From JAUWOY01 sp034431315 (GTDB lineage: Bacteria > Chloroflexota > Anaerolineae > VGOG01), in contig DAOUDK010000132.1 of the NCBI GenBank assembly GCA_034431315.1, positions 1 through 64,000 on the forward strand: 64,000 nucleotides of DNA. Reading direction: 5' to 3'. The notes under the pieces were generated by a model that made no database searches, had not been told where the DNA came from, and was given only the letters and a program-made list of their open reading frames with translations. Made by a program: the position numbers and the translations under genes. This document shows, piece after piece, positions 43,996 through 51,127 of this stretch. Each line of letters opens with the position of its first letter. Position 1 is the stretch's first letter.

Positions 43996-45228
43996 ATGTC
44001 AAAACCCTGGAAGACGGACAAATGGTTCACCAGCCCTTGGAACTATCTTGATGAGGTTACCGAAGGTTTCGCCTTTCCTAAGGAAATAAAGATACATGAC
44101 ATGACCCTTCGGGATGGGGAACAACAGGCGGGCATCGAGCTGTCAAAGGAAGATAAAATTCGCATCGCCGAGATGCTGGCCGAGGCAGGGGTTCATCGCA
44201 TCGAAGCTGGCATGCCCGCCGTCTCCAAACAGGATGAGGAAGCGATTAAAGAGATCGTAAGGCGGAATCTGGGGCCAGAGATATTCGCCTTTTGCCGCTG
44301 CATAGTGAGCGACGTCGAACGGGCAGCCGATTGCGGAGTGGACGGTATCGTGGTCGAGATACCCAGTAGCCGTCACCTCATCCAGTACGCCTACCAATGG
44401 CCAGTGGAGAGAGCCCTGGAACAGTCAGTGAAGGCCACCAGCCGAGCCGAGGAATTGGGCCTCTATACTGCCTTCTTCACCATCGACGCCACACGAGAAG
44501 ATCTGAACTGGCTCCTCGATTTCATCGACAAGGTGGCCACGGATGGGCATATGGACTCCTTAGTGTTAGTGGATACCATGGGAGTCTGCACTCCCCAGGC
44601 CATCGAGTATTTCGTGCGCCGGACGAAGGCGAGGATAGATAAGCCTCTGGAAGCGCATTTCCACAACGACTTTGGCTTAGCTGTGGCGAACACTCTCACA
44701 GCACTAGCCCGTGGCGTTGAGGTTGCCCATACTGCGATTTGCGGCACCGGGGAGAGGTCCGGAAGCGCGGCCCTGGAAGACGTAGTCGTGGCGCTCTTGA
44801 CCCTATATGGCATTGACCTGGGCATGAGGTACGACAAACTCTATGAACTAGCCCAATTGACGGTGGAACTTACAGGCCACAGACTTCCCCAGAACAAATC
44901 AATCGTGGGCGAGCAACTCTTCGCCATCGAGTCGGGGATCGTGGCCGCCTGGATAGAGAGATGCAAAGGGCCCCTGGCTACTGAGGTCTTTCCATTGCAT
45001 TGGGACCTGATGGGGCAAAGCGCACCAACGGTAGTCTTGGGCAAAGGCAGTGGCAGGCCTTCCATACACGCTTGGTTACAGAGGACCGGGATGAGCGCCT
45101 CGGAGGAGGAGGTGGACAGAATGCTAGCGTTGGTAAAAGATAAGGCGATGGAGAAAAAGGACCTCCTCAATGAGGAAGAATTCCGAGACATAGCAAGGCA
45201 GGTGCTAGGAGACAATCGCTCTTCTTAG
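43996..45228 (+). CDS. Isopropylmalate/homocitrate synthase-family aldolase
   Basis: This DRE-TIM metallolyase condenses or cleaves with acetyl-CoA-type chemistry. The signature DMTLRDGEQQAG (35-46), HFHNDFGLAVANT with metal His pair and CGTGERSGSAALEDV are seen. With 410 residues it lacks the allosteric domain of LeuA and resembles NifV/homocitrate-type or catabolic members. No leuBCD genes adjoin, so leucine synthesis is unlikely. ATG 43996 follows AAAGGAG. The actual acceptor keto acid is unknown. Confidence 0.85.
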   Translation: MSKPWKTDKWFTSPWNYLDEVTEGFAFPKEIKIHDMTLRDGEQQAGIELSKEDKIRIAEMLAEAGVHRIEAGMPAVSKQDEEAIKEIVRRNLGPEIFAFCRCIVSDVERAADCGVDGIVVEIPSSRHLIQYAYQWPVERALEQSVKATSRAEELGLYTAFFTIDATREDLNWLLDFIDKVATDGHMDSLVLVDTMGVCTPQAIEYFVRRTKARIDKPLEAHFHNDFGLAVANTLTALARGVEVAHTAICGTGERSGSAALEDVVVALLTLYGIDLGMRYDKLYELAQLTVELTGHRLPQNKSIVGEQLFAIESGIVAAWIERCKGPLATEVFPLHWDLMGQSAPTVVLGKGSGRPSIHAWLQRTGMSASEEEVDRMLALVKDKAMEKKDLLNEEEFRDIARQVLGDNRSS

Positions 45229-45455
45229 CTATCCTGCATAGCACCATCCGATCTTCACCAAGGGTGCATATTCTGTGCTTTAAGTGGATCACCGCCCCCA
45301 ACATATTGTAAGCAAGCAGCAGCTATATCGCAAAGCATGTGCAGCATTCTAGCAAGAGGACCGAGGAAAGCTTGTCTCCAGTTGCTGCGTTATGGGCCGG
45401 GGTTCCAAAATGCCTTTTGACTTGGCGCAGCTTGCCCCCACTCAGGAGATGAGGC

Positions 45456-46265
45456 ATGCGAATCGTTGTGCCGATAAAACAAGTGCCTGAAACAAGCAAC
45501 GTCAAAATGGACCCGGAAACGGGCACGATGATCCGTACTGGCGTGGAGGCCATCGTCAACCCGCTCGATCTCTACGCTATCGAGGCCGCCTTGCGCCTGC
45601 GCGAGCAGGTAGGAGGACAGGTTACAACCCTATCTATGGGGCCAGCCAGCGCGTCGAAAGCGCTGCGAGAGGCGGTTGCGATGGGGTGTGACGATGGCAT
45701 ACTGCTCAGCGACAAAAAGTTCGCTGGTTCCGATACGTGGGCGACCGCGTATGCCCTGGCGCAGGCCATCAAAAAAATCGGTGCGGTAGACCTCATCATC
45801 TGCGGCGAACGTGCCACCGATGGGGATACAGGCCAGGTGGGACCGGGTATCGCGGCGTTCTTGGACTTGCCGGTGGCGACGTACGTCAGCCGCATCTACG
45901 ACGTATCGGCCGACAGCCTGCGTGTGAAGCGGTTGGTCGAAGGCGGCGCGGAGATTCTGTGGACACCCTTGCCAGCGGTTTTGGCTGTCGTCAAGGAGAT
46001 CGCTTACCCGCGCCTGCCCACGCTGCGCGGCAAGCAACGCGCCAAGCGCTCCGAGTTGGCGGTGTGGAGGCCTGCCGACATCGAAGCAAAGATCGAGTGG
46101 TTGGGGCTGGAGGGGTCGCCAACACGCGTGGTAAAGATCGACAAACCCCAGGTGGCCCGGCGAGTGGAGTTAATTCGAGCCAAAGACCCCGCCGACGTAG
46201 ACCGTGCTGCGACGCGCTTTGTCGAGTTTCTGCGAGAACGGCAGCTCATTGTGTCCAGAGATTAG
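45456..46265 (+). CDS. etfB: Electron transfer flavoprotein beta subunit
   Basis: EtfB together with EtfA shuttles electrons between flavin dehydrogenases and the chain or, in bifurcating types, to NAD and ferredoxin. The start MRIVVPIKQVPETSNVKMDP and the nucleotide loop CGERATDGDTGQVGPGIAA are clear. The DGDTGQVGP form resembles the group that includes bifurcating Etfs in anaerobes rather than mitochondrial types; this is from memory of the alignments. ATG 45456 follows CAGGAGATG. Bases use more GCG and CGC codons than upstream genes, a hint of a separate history. Confidence 0.92.
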   Translation: MRIVVPIKQVPETSNVKMDPETGTMIRTGVEAIVNPLDLYAIEAALRLREQVGGQVTTLSMGPASASKALREAVAMGCDDGILLSDKKFAGSDTWATAYALAQAIKKIGAVDLIICGERATDGDTGQVGPGIAAFLDLPVATYVSRIYDVSADSLRVKRLVEGGAEILWTPLPAVLAVVKEIAYPRLPTLRGKQRAKRSELAVWRPADIEAKIEWLGLEGSPTRVVKIDKPQVARRVELIRAKDPADVDRAATRFVEFLRERQLIVSRD

Positions 46266-46285
46266 CACGATGGGAGTTGGGATGC

Positions 46286-47275
46286 ATGGAATGGTCAGAT
46301 ATTTGGACATTGGCCGAACAAAAAAATGGCAAGTTGCACGCAGTATCGTTTGAATTACTGACACGGGGGCGCGCACTGGCCGATGCACGGGGATGTCGTC
46401 TGTGTTCTGTCGTTCTAGGCGACAACATTCCCCAGGCGGAGTTGGATGAGCTGATCGCACGCGGCGCGGATCGTGTCTACATGGTGCAGCATCCGGCATT
46501 GGTGCATTTTCTGGTTCAACCTTACGCGCAGGCTTTGCAATATCTCGTGGAAACCTACCATCCTGAAGTGCTGATTGCCTCGGCGACGACGACGGGGCGG
46601 ACGGTGATGCCGTACCTTTCGATAAAAGTCCACGCGGGATTGACGGCCGATTGCACCGGCCTGGAGATCGATCCAGAGACGGGAGATCTTTTGCAGACGC
46701 GCCCCGCGATTGGGGGGAACATCATGGCAACGATCAAAACGCCCACGGCGCGCCCACAGATGGCGACCGTGCGACCCAAGTCGTCCCCGCCAGCGCCGCG
46801 CGACGCGACACGCTCCGGCGAGATCGTGCCGGTGGAGGTGCCGGAGGAGTTGCTTGCGACGCAGATGCGGTACGATGAGTTCGTGCCCGACGAGTCGCAG
46901 GGGATCGCGATCGAGGATGCAGAGGTGATCGTCGCTGGAGGCCGCGGATTAAAAAAAGCGGAGAACTTTGTACTCATCCAGGAGCTGGCCAAAGTGTTAG
47001 GCGGAAGCGTCGGTGCGTCGCGGGCGGCAGTGGACCGTGGCTGGCAGCCGTATCCGCGCCAGATTGGACTTAGCGGCAAGACGGTCGCGCCAGAGTTGTA
47101 TATCGCCTGTGGTATCTCTGGGGCGATCCAGCACCTCGCAGGGATGCAGACAGCGGAGAATATCATTGCCATCAACTCCGACCCCGACGCGCAAATCTTC
47201 CAGGTGGCCGATTTGGGCATTGTGGGGGATGTATTTGATATATTGCCCGCGGTGATAGAGAAACTTTACGCTTGA
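46286..47275 (+). CDS. etfA: Electron transfer flavoprotein alpha subunit
   Basis: EtfA binds the second flavin. The 329-residue protein has the N-terminal nucleotide-fold domain (HAVSFELLTRGRALADARGC) and the C-terminal FAD domain with PELYIACGISGAIQHLAGMQ and IIAINSDPDAQIFQVADLGI. ATG 46286 follows GGGAG; the frame extends upstream only through the body of etfB. No ferredoxin domain is fused at the N-terminus, unlike some lactate-dehydrogenase-linked EtfA proteins. Confidence 0.93.
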   Translation: MEWSDIWTLAEQKNGKLHAVSFELLTRGRALADARGCRLCSVVLGDNIPQAELDELIARGADRVYMVQHPALVHFLVQPYAQALQYLVETYHPEVLIASATTTGRTVMPYLSIKVHAGLTADCTGLEIDPETGDLLQTRPAIGGNIMATIKTPTARPQMATVRPKSSPPAPRDATRSGEIVPVEVPEELLATQMRYDEFVPDESQGIAIEDAEVIVAGGRGLKKAENFVLIQELAKVLGGSVGASRAAVDRGWQPYPRQIGLSGKTVAPELYIACGISGAIQHLAGMQTAENIIAINSDPDAQIFQVADLGIVGDVFDILPAVIEKLYA

Positions 47276-47290
47276 GCAAGAGGAGCAGTC

Positions 47291-48709
47291 ATGACGCGGT
47301 ACAGGCCAGTCACACCTGCGATTGTAGAAGAGCTAAGCAGCATCGTGGAAGAGAAACATGTCATTTATGCCGACGCAGAAAAGATGGAGGCCTATGCCCA
47401 CGATGAGGTAGCGGACACCAGCTTTGCGCACATGCCCGATGTGGTTGTGAAACCCGCAAGCGCAAAAGAGATATCGGCCATTATGAAACTGGCGAATCGA
47501 GAGTTGATTCCCGTCACGCCGCGCGGAGCGGGGTCAGGGCTATCGGGAGGCGCAGTGCCAGTATATGGCGGAATTGTGCTGGCGATGGAGCGAATGAACC
47601 GCATCCTGGAGGTTGACCACGACAACCTGGTTGCCGTGGTCGAGCCAGGCGTGGTCACGAACGCGATCAACGAGGCCATCGAGGAGTACGGTTTGTTCTA
47701 CGCAGGGTATCCAATGAGCGTGGAGACATGCTTTATTGGCGGCAACGTGGCGGAGAATGCAGGTGGAGGCAAAGCGGTCAAGTACGGCGTGACAAGCCGC
47801 TACGTCCTGGGATTGGAAGTGGTGTTACCGACCGGCGAAATCGTCAACTTGGGCGGCAAACGCGTCAAAGACGTGACCGGCTACAACCTGATCCAACTGA
47901 TGGTCGGATCAGAAGGCACACTGGGAATCTTCACCGAGATTATCCTCAAATTACTACCTTTGCCTACCTCGAAAGTTGATCTGCTGGTGCTGTTCAAAGA
48001 CGTACGTTCTGCGATGGCGATGGTGCCAAAGATTATGACCAACGGACGCATCATCCCCACTGCAATCGAGTTCATGGACAAGCTGTCGGTGCAGACGACG
48101 TGCCGGTACCTGAATGAGGAACTGCCCTACGAACAGGCTGGCGCGATGCTGTTGATCGAGGTGGACGGCAGCAGTGAGACACAGGTGGAGCGGGAATACG
48201 AGACCATTGGCGAACTGTGCTTGGAAAACGACGCGATTGAGGTGTATGTGGCAGACAACTACACCACGCAGGAGCGCGTCTGGGCCGTGCGACGCAACAT
48301 CGCGGAAGCGTTCAAGGTCTACAGCCCAGTGCAGAGTCTGGAGGACATTGTGGTGCCATTTGCCCAAATCCCCGATTTGATTCCAGAACTTGAACGCTTG
48401 TCCGGGAAGTATCCTGTGACGATTCCCTGCTACGGGCACGCAGGCGACGGGAACTTGCACGTGACGGTCGTCAAGCATCCCGATATACCTATAGAGGAAT
48501 GGAGTGAACTGGAACACGCGGTACTGGTGGAGTTGTATCAAGCGACGGCGCGTTTAGGTGGGACCATCAGTGGCGAACATGGCATCGGCGTCAAGCGACG
48601 GGGTTTTCTGCCGATGGTCATGGATGAGACACTTATCGCACTGCACCGCCGGATCAAGGCCGCATTCGACCCGAATCATGTCCTGAATCCCGGGAAGATT
48701 TTGCCCTAG
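47291..48709 (+). CDS. GlcD-type FAD-linked oxidase/dehydrogenase
   Basis: This 472-residue flavoprotein oxidises a 2-hydroxy acid such as lactate or glycolate. The PCMH-type FAD domain shows VKPASAKEISAIMKLAN, then PVTPRGAGSGLSGGAVPVYG, and the C-terminal cap ends with the FAD-C motif GTISGEHGIGVKRRGFL. ATG 47291 follows AGAGGAG. It is 15 bases after etfA, a layout known for Etf-coupled lactate dehydrogenases in which electrons from the 2-hydroxy acid are confurcated to NAD. The exact acid is not determined. Confidence 0.9.
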   Translation: MTRYRPVTPAIVEELSSIVEEKHVIYADAEKMEAYAHDEVADTSFAHMPDVVVKPASAKEISAIMKLANRELIPVTPRGAGSGLSGGAVPVYGGIVLAMERMNRILEVDHDNLVAVVEPGVVTNAINEAIEEYGLFYAGYPMSVETCFIGGNVAENAGGGKAVKYGVTSRYVLGLEVVLPTGEIVNLGGKRVKDVTGYNLIQLMVGSEGTLGIFTEIILKLLPLPTSKVDLLVLFKDVRSAMAMVPKIMTNGRIIPTAIEFMDKLSVQTTCRYLNEELPYEQAGAMLLIEVDGSSETQVEREYETIGELCLENDAIEVYVADNYTTQERVWAVRRNIAEAFKVYSPVQSLEDIVVPFAQIPDLIPELERLSGKYPVTIPCYGHAGDGNLHVTVVKHPDIPIEEWSELEHAVLVELYQATARLGGTISGEHGIGVKRRGFLPMVMDETLIALHRRIKAAFDPNHVLNPGKILP

Positions 48710-48924
48710 CATGAGGTTTGACCGTTTGCCGATAACCGCATAATTGAACCCCGATAATCCAAAAGTGTTACCCAATACATACTGGCATCCTTTTGTCGCA
48801 CCACTACATATATGGGCGCAGAGCATGTCCGAAGTTCAATTATGTGATTTATTCGACGGCGGTCAAAGGTCATGTTAAGTCCAGCGTTCGCTCATTTTTG
48901 GGGGAAAATCCAAGATTGAGTCTA

Positions 48925-49001
48925 CTGAAAAAAGCTCCCGCACCCGTCCCCGGGTGCAGAAATCGGCCCGAGGACGGGGCCTCAGAGCAGGCTTTTTTCA
49001 G
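48925..49001 (+). terminator. Long compound hairpin ending in a T-run
   Basis: CTGAAAAAAGC (48925-48935) pairs perfectly with GCTTTTTTCAG (48991-49001). Between them GCACCC/GGGTGC and CCGTCC/GGACGG segments offer alternative inner stems. The T6 near the end fits rho-independent termination of the etf-oxidase transcript; the size is large for a terminator. Confidence 0.6.
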
Positions 49002-49031
49002 GGGAGTCAAGATTTGGTCCTTCAAACAAAC

Positions 49032-49060
49032 AAAGGGCGGAGTAGAGACCTCCGCCCTTT
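49032..49060. terminator. Bidirectional terminator before the MBL gene end
   Basis: AAAGGGCGGAG (49032-49042) and CTCCGCCCTTT (49050-49060) form an 11-bp stem with a seven-base loop and T-rich flank on both strands. It lies eight bases beyond the stop of the minus-strand gene. Confidence 0.8.
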
Positions 49061-49067
49061 TCCTTTG

Positions 49068-49943
49068 CTACAGCTTTCCTGGTTCAGGCGCGACCTCGAT
49101 CAATTGGTACTCCCCATCCTCTTTCCGCAGATACCCCATTTGGACTCGCGAGTCGTGCTCGAAGATGAGGAGGGCGTCCTTCTCCAGAGCCCAATTCCTG
49201 ATGCGGCGTTTGGTCTCAATGGTCTCCAGCGGCTCCACGTCGAAGGCGGAAACCCAGGCCAGGCGCTCCATTTGTATCGTCCAGGAGGCCAGGTCGCCCA
49301 GGTAGATAGCTGTCTCCCCACCTGATTCGATGACCACGCTTTGGTGGGCGCGGGTGTGGCCACGTGTGATCACGCAGCGCACCTCGGAGGTGACGCGGGT
49401 GTCGCCGCAAAGGAGGCGCAACTGACCACGCTCTTCCAGGGGGACGAAGTTCTCGGCCAGGTAGGTGGCTCTGGTGCGCTCGTTGGGGTAACAGGCATCG
49501 GCCCACTCCAGGCGTTGGATCCAGTATTCGGCGCGGGGGAAGGTGGGAACGACCTCGCGGCAACGGTCGGAGACCTTGCCGAACCGCAGGACGGTGTTCC
49601 CGCCGCAGTGGTCGGAGTGGAGGTGGGTGTTAATGACAATCTCGATGTCCTCAGGGGCGAAGCCCAGGCGATGCAAGTCACCGAGCAGACGACTCTCGCC
49701 AGCAATGCCGTAGATTCCGCGCTCTTTAGGAGACAGCTTATCGCCGAAGCCCGTGTCCACCAGTATCCTTTTGCCCTCTGAGACGACGAGCAGGCAGTTC
49801 AGGGTCATGGGGACTCGGTTCAGCTCGTCGGCCTGAACGACTTTCTCCCAGAGCACCTTGGGCGCCAGCCCGAAGTGTCCCCCGCCATCCATCCGGGCGA
49901 GGCCATCGCTCACGATGTGCAAGTTCACATTGCCAAGACGCAA
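49068..49943 (-). CDS. Metallo-beta-lactamase-fold hydrolase
   Basis: This zinc-dependent hydrolase carries VINTHLHSDHCGGN with the H-x-H-x-D-H ligands, RGHTRAHQSVVI and IYLGDLAS, which supply later ligands. About 291 residues. The frame extends upstream to 50162, but that part covers G- and C-run palindromes and hairpins and does not look like protein, so I prefer TTG 49943, which follows GGGAGGGG. The group includes lactonases and methyl-parathion-hydrolase-like proteins; the substrate is unknown. Confidence 0.82.
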   Translation of the reverse strand: MRLGNVNLHIVSDGLARMDGGGHFGLAPKVLWEKVVQADELNRVPMTLNCLLVVSEGKRILVDTGFGDKLSPKERGIYGIAGESRLLGDLHRLGFAPEDIEIVINTHLHSDHCGGNTVLRFGKVSDRCREVVPTFPRAEYWIQRLEWADACYPNERTRATYLAENFVPLEERGQLRLLCGDTRVTSEVRCVITRGHTRAHQSVVIESGGETAIYLGDLASWTIQMERLAWVSAFDVEPLETIETKRRIRNWALEKDALLIFEHDSRVQMGYLRKEDGEYQLIEVAPEPGKL

Positions 49944-50276
49944 CTTTCCCCTCCCACGCCCCCCCTCTTTCCCCCCTAACTTTGGGGGGGATGAAGGGGG
50001 GGCATTACTCTGCCCTCTATTATACATGAAAAGCCCTGTTCTAGCTACTGGCCTAGCTGAACAGGGCTGGGCCTGTGGAATACGAGGCGAAAGAGACGCG
50101 ATACGCTGTCCACGATATTCCACAGGGCTGGGTGATCCCCTCAATGGGTGAGCCGGCTGCAAAGCCCTAGACGCTCTTCTGGACCCTATGTCGGCTCAAC
50201 AAGCCAAAATGGGCGATGCAGCCAGCTCAGTGAGTAAGAAGTTACACGGCTCTAACTCACACGTCCTTATGAAAAA
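49944..50276. repeat. Intergenic cluster of inverted repeats
   Basis: This 333-base gap contains G-run/C-run complements (CCCCCCTCTTTCCCCCC at about 49965 and GGGGGGGATGAAGGGGGGG near 49984-50002). It also holds a hairpin with arms AGCCCTGTTC and GAACAGGGCT (about 50035-50070) and another with arms CCTGTGGAATA and TATTCCACAGG (about 50081-50127). No gene was seen; the rest near 50140-50276 shows nothing clear. Confidence 0.7.
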
Positions 50277-50459
50277 TTAACGACGGCTGTTATTGAGGTA
50301 TTTGTTCAACATCCTGACGTTGTACCTGCGATGCCCCCCTGGAGTGCGGTAAGGCACCAATCCACCCGCTCTCTCTATCCTGTCCAGAGTGAACTGGCTC
50401 ACCCGCAGGTACTTCGCAGCCTCCCTGGCGGTCATGAGGCTTACCCTCTTCCTGGCCAT
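50277..50459 (-). CDS. Small BldC/MerR-like helix-turn-helix protein (copy 3)
   Basis: This 60-residue DNA-binding protein consists of one MerR-like winged helix: MTAREAAKYLRVSQFTLDRI forms the helix-turn-helix and PYRTPGGHRRYNV the wing. Such stand-alone domains include BldC and excisionase-like proteins. It differs from copy 2 (50484) mainly at the end (NVRMLNKYLNNSRR). ATG 50459 follows AAAGGAGG. It is the last of three tandem copies, so partner or target divergence is possible. Confidence 0.88.
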   Translation of the reverse strand: MARKRVSLMTAREAAKYLRVSQFTLDRIERAGGLVPYRTPGGHRRYNVRMLNKYLNNSRR

Positions 50460-50483
50460 TTTTGCACCTCCTTTCTTTAAGAA

Positions 50484-50666
50484 TTAACGGCGGCTGTTAT
50501 TGAGGTATCTATTCAACATCCTGAGGCTGTACCTGCGATGCCCCCCTGGAGTGCGGTAAGGCACCAATCCACCCGCTCTCTCTATCCTGTCCAGAGTGAA
50601 CTGGCTCACCCGTAGGTACTTCGCAGCCTCCCTGGCGGTCATGAGGCTTACCCTCTTCCTGGCCAT
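50484..50666 (-). CDS. Small BldC/MerR-like helix-turn-helix protein (copy 2)
   Basis: This 60-residue protein is almost identical to copy 3 (REAAKYLRVSQFTLDRIERA; PYRTPGGHRRYSLRMLNRYL). ATG 50666 follows AAAGGAGG, which is inside the coding end of copy 1. The gap to copy 3 is 24 bases and repeats the same ribosome-binding sequence, evidence of a recent tandem duplication that included the translation signal. Confidence 0.88.
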   Translation of the reverse strand: MARKRVSLMTAREAAKYLRVSQFTLDRIERAGGLVPYRTPGGHRRYSLRMLNRYLNNSRR

Positions 50667-50668
50667 TT

Positions 50669-50866
50669 TTACACCTCCTTTCTTTGGCGACGGCTACTGT
50701 TGAGGTATCGGTTCAACATCCTGAGGCTGTACCTGCGGTGTCCCCCTGGAGTGCGGTAAGGCACTAACCCGCCCCCCTTATCTATCTTGCTCAAGGTGAA
50801 CATGCTAACCCGCAAGTATCTAGCAGCCTCTTTAGCGGTCATGAGATTCATCCTACCTTCCGCCAT
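50669..50866 (-). CDS. Small BldC/MerR-like helix-turn-helix protein (copy 1)
   Basis: This is the first and most divergent of the trio (KEAARYLRVSMFTLSKIDKG; PYRTPGGHRRYSLRML). ATG 50866 follows AAGGAGG; a longer frame to 50902 has no signal. Its last residues RRQRKEV are encoded by the bases that form the Shine-Dalgarno sequence of copy 2, and its stop is two bases from that start, so translation should be coupled. About 65 residues. Confidence 0.87.
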   Translation of the reverse strand: MAEGRMNLMTAKEAARYLRVSMFTLSKIDKGGGLVPYRTPGGHRRYSLRMLNRYLNSSRRQRKEV

Positions 50867-50942
50867 TTTTGCACCTCCTTCTCCAAAGCCCTGATTATCC
50901 AAGAACCTCTCCCGAAAGCGGGCGAATGTGCTGTAAACTTAG

Positions 50943-51075
50943 TGAACTGTCTGCATTATACCAGATTACCCTCAGTTTGTGGGTAAAAATAGTGTGAATT
51001 TGGGATGAAGGTTGCGTGAAAAAAGAGCCCCGGTCAGACGCTTAAGGCCTAACCGGAGCTCTTGTTTGCTGTAAC
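50943..51075 (-). promoter_or_regulatory. Terminator-promoter block upstream of the HTH trio
   Basis: Read on the minus strand, a hairpin with T-run is followed by an inverted repeat TACCC-N9-GGGTA and TATAATGC (-10 at 50955-50960). The -35 hexamer is poor, which suggests an activator. The whole block is similar to 56771-56905. Confidence 0.65.
51024..51062 (-). terminator. Terminator of the 715-residue TPR gene
   Basis: AGAGCCCCGGT (51024-51034) pairs with ACCGGAGCTCT (51052-51062) with one mismatch. On the minus strand the stem is followed by TTTTTT, as expected for a rho-independent terminator about 65 bases after the stop at 51128. Confidence 0.8.
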
Positions 51076-51127
51076 CAACCTTACTATACAAACAGTCTGT
51101 CCACTTCGTATGCAACAAGACCAGCCG

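Larger units (their letters stand above)
48710..49067. other. Convergent intergenic region with two terminator hairpins
   Basis: About 358 bases separate the plus-strand oxidase gene from the minus-strand MBL gene. The first 200 bases show no gene or clear motif. The remainder holds a long compound hairpin (48925-49001) and a compact bidirectional terminator (49032-49060). Confidence 0.7.

Noticed and set aside
45737..46285. Upstream extension of etfA
   Set aside because: It is the alternate frame of etfB; a normal start with ribosome-binding site exists at 46286.
49944..50162. Longer N-terminus of the MBL protein
   Set aside because: The extra codons cover palindromes and G/C runs and translate to low-complexity sequence; TTG 49943 has a good ribosome-binding site.
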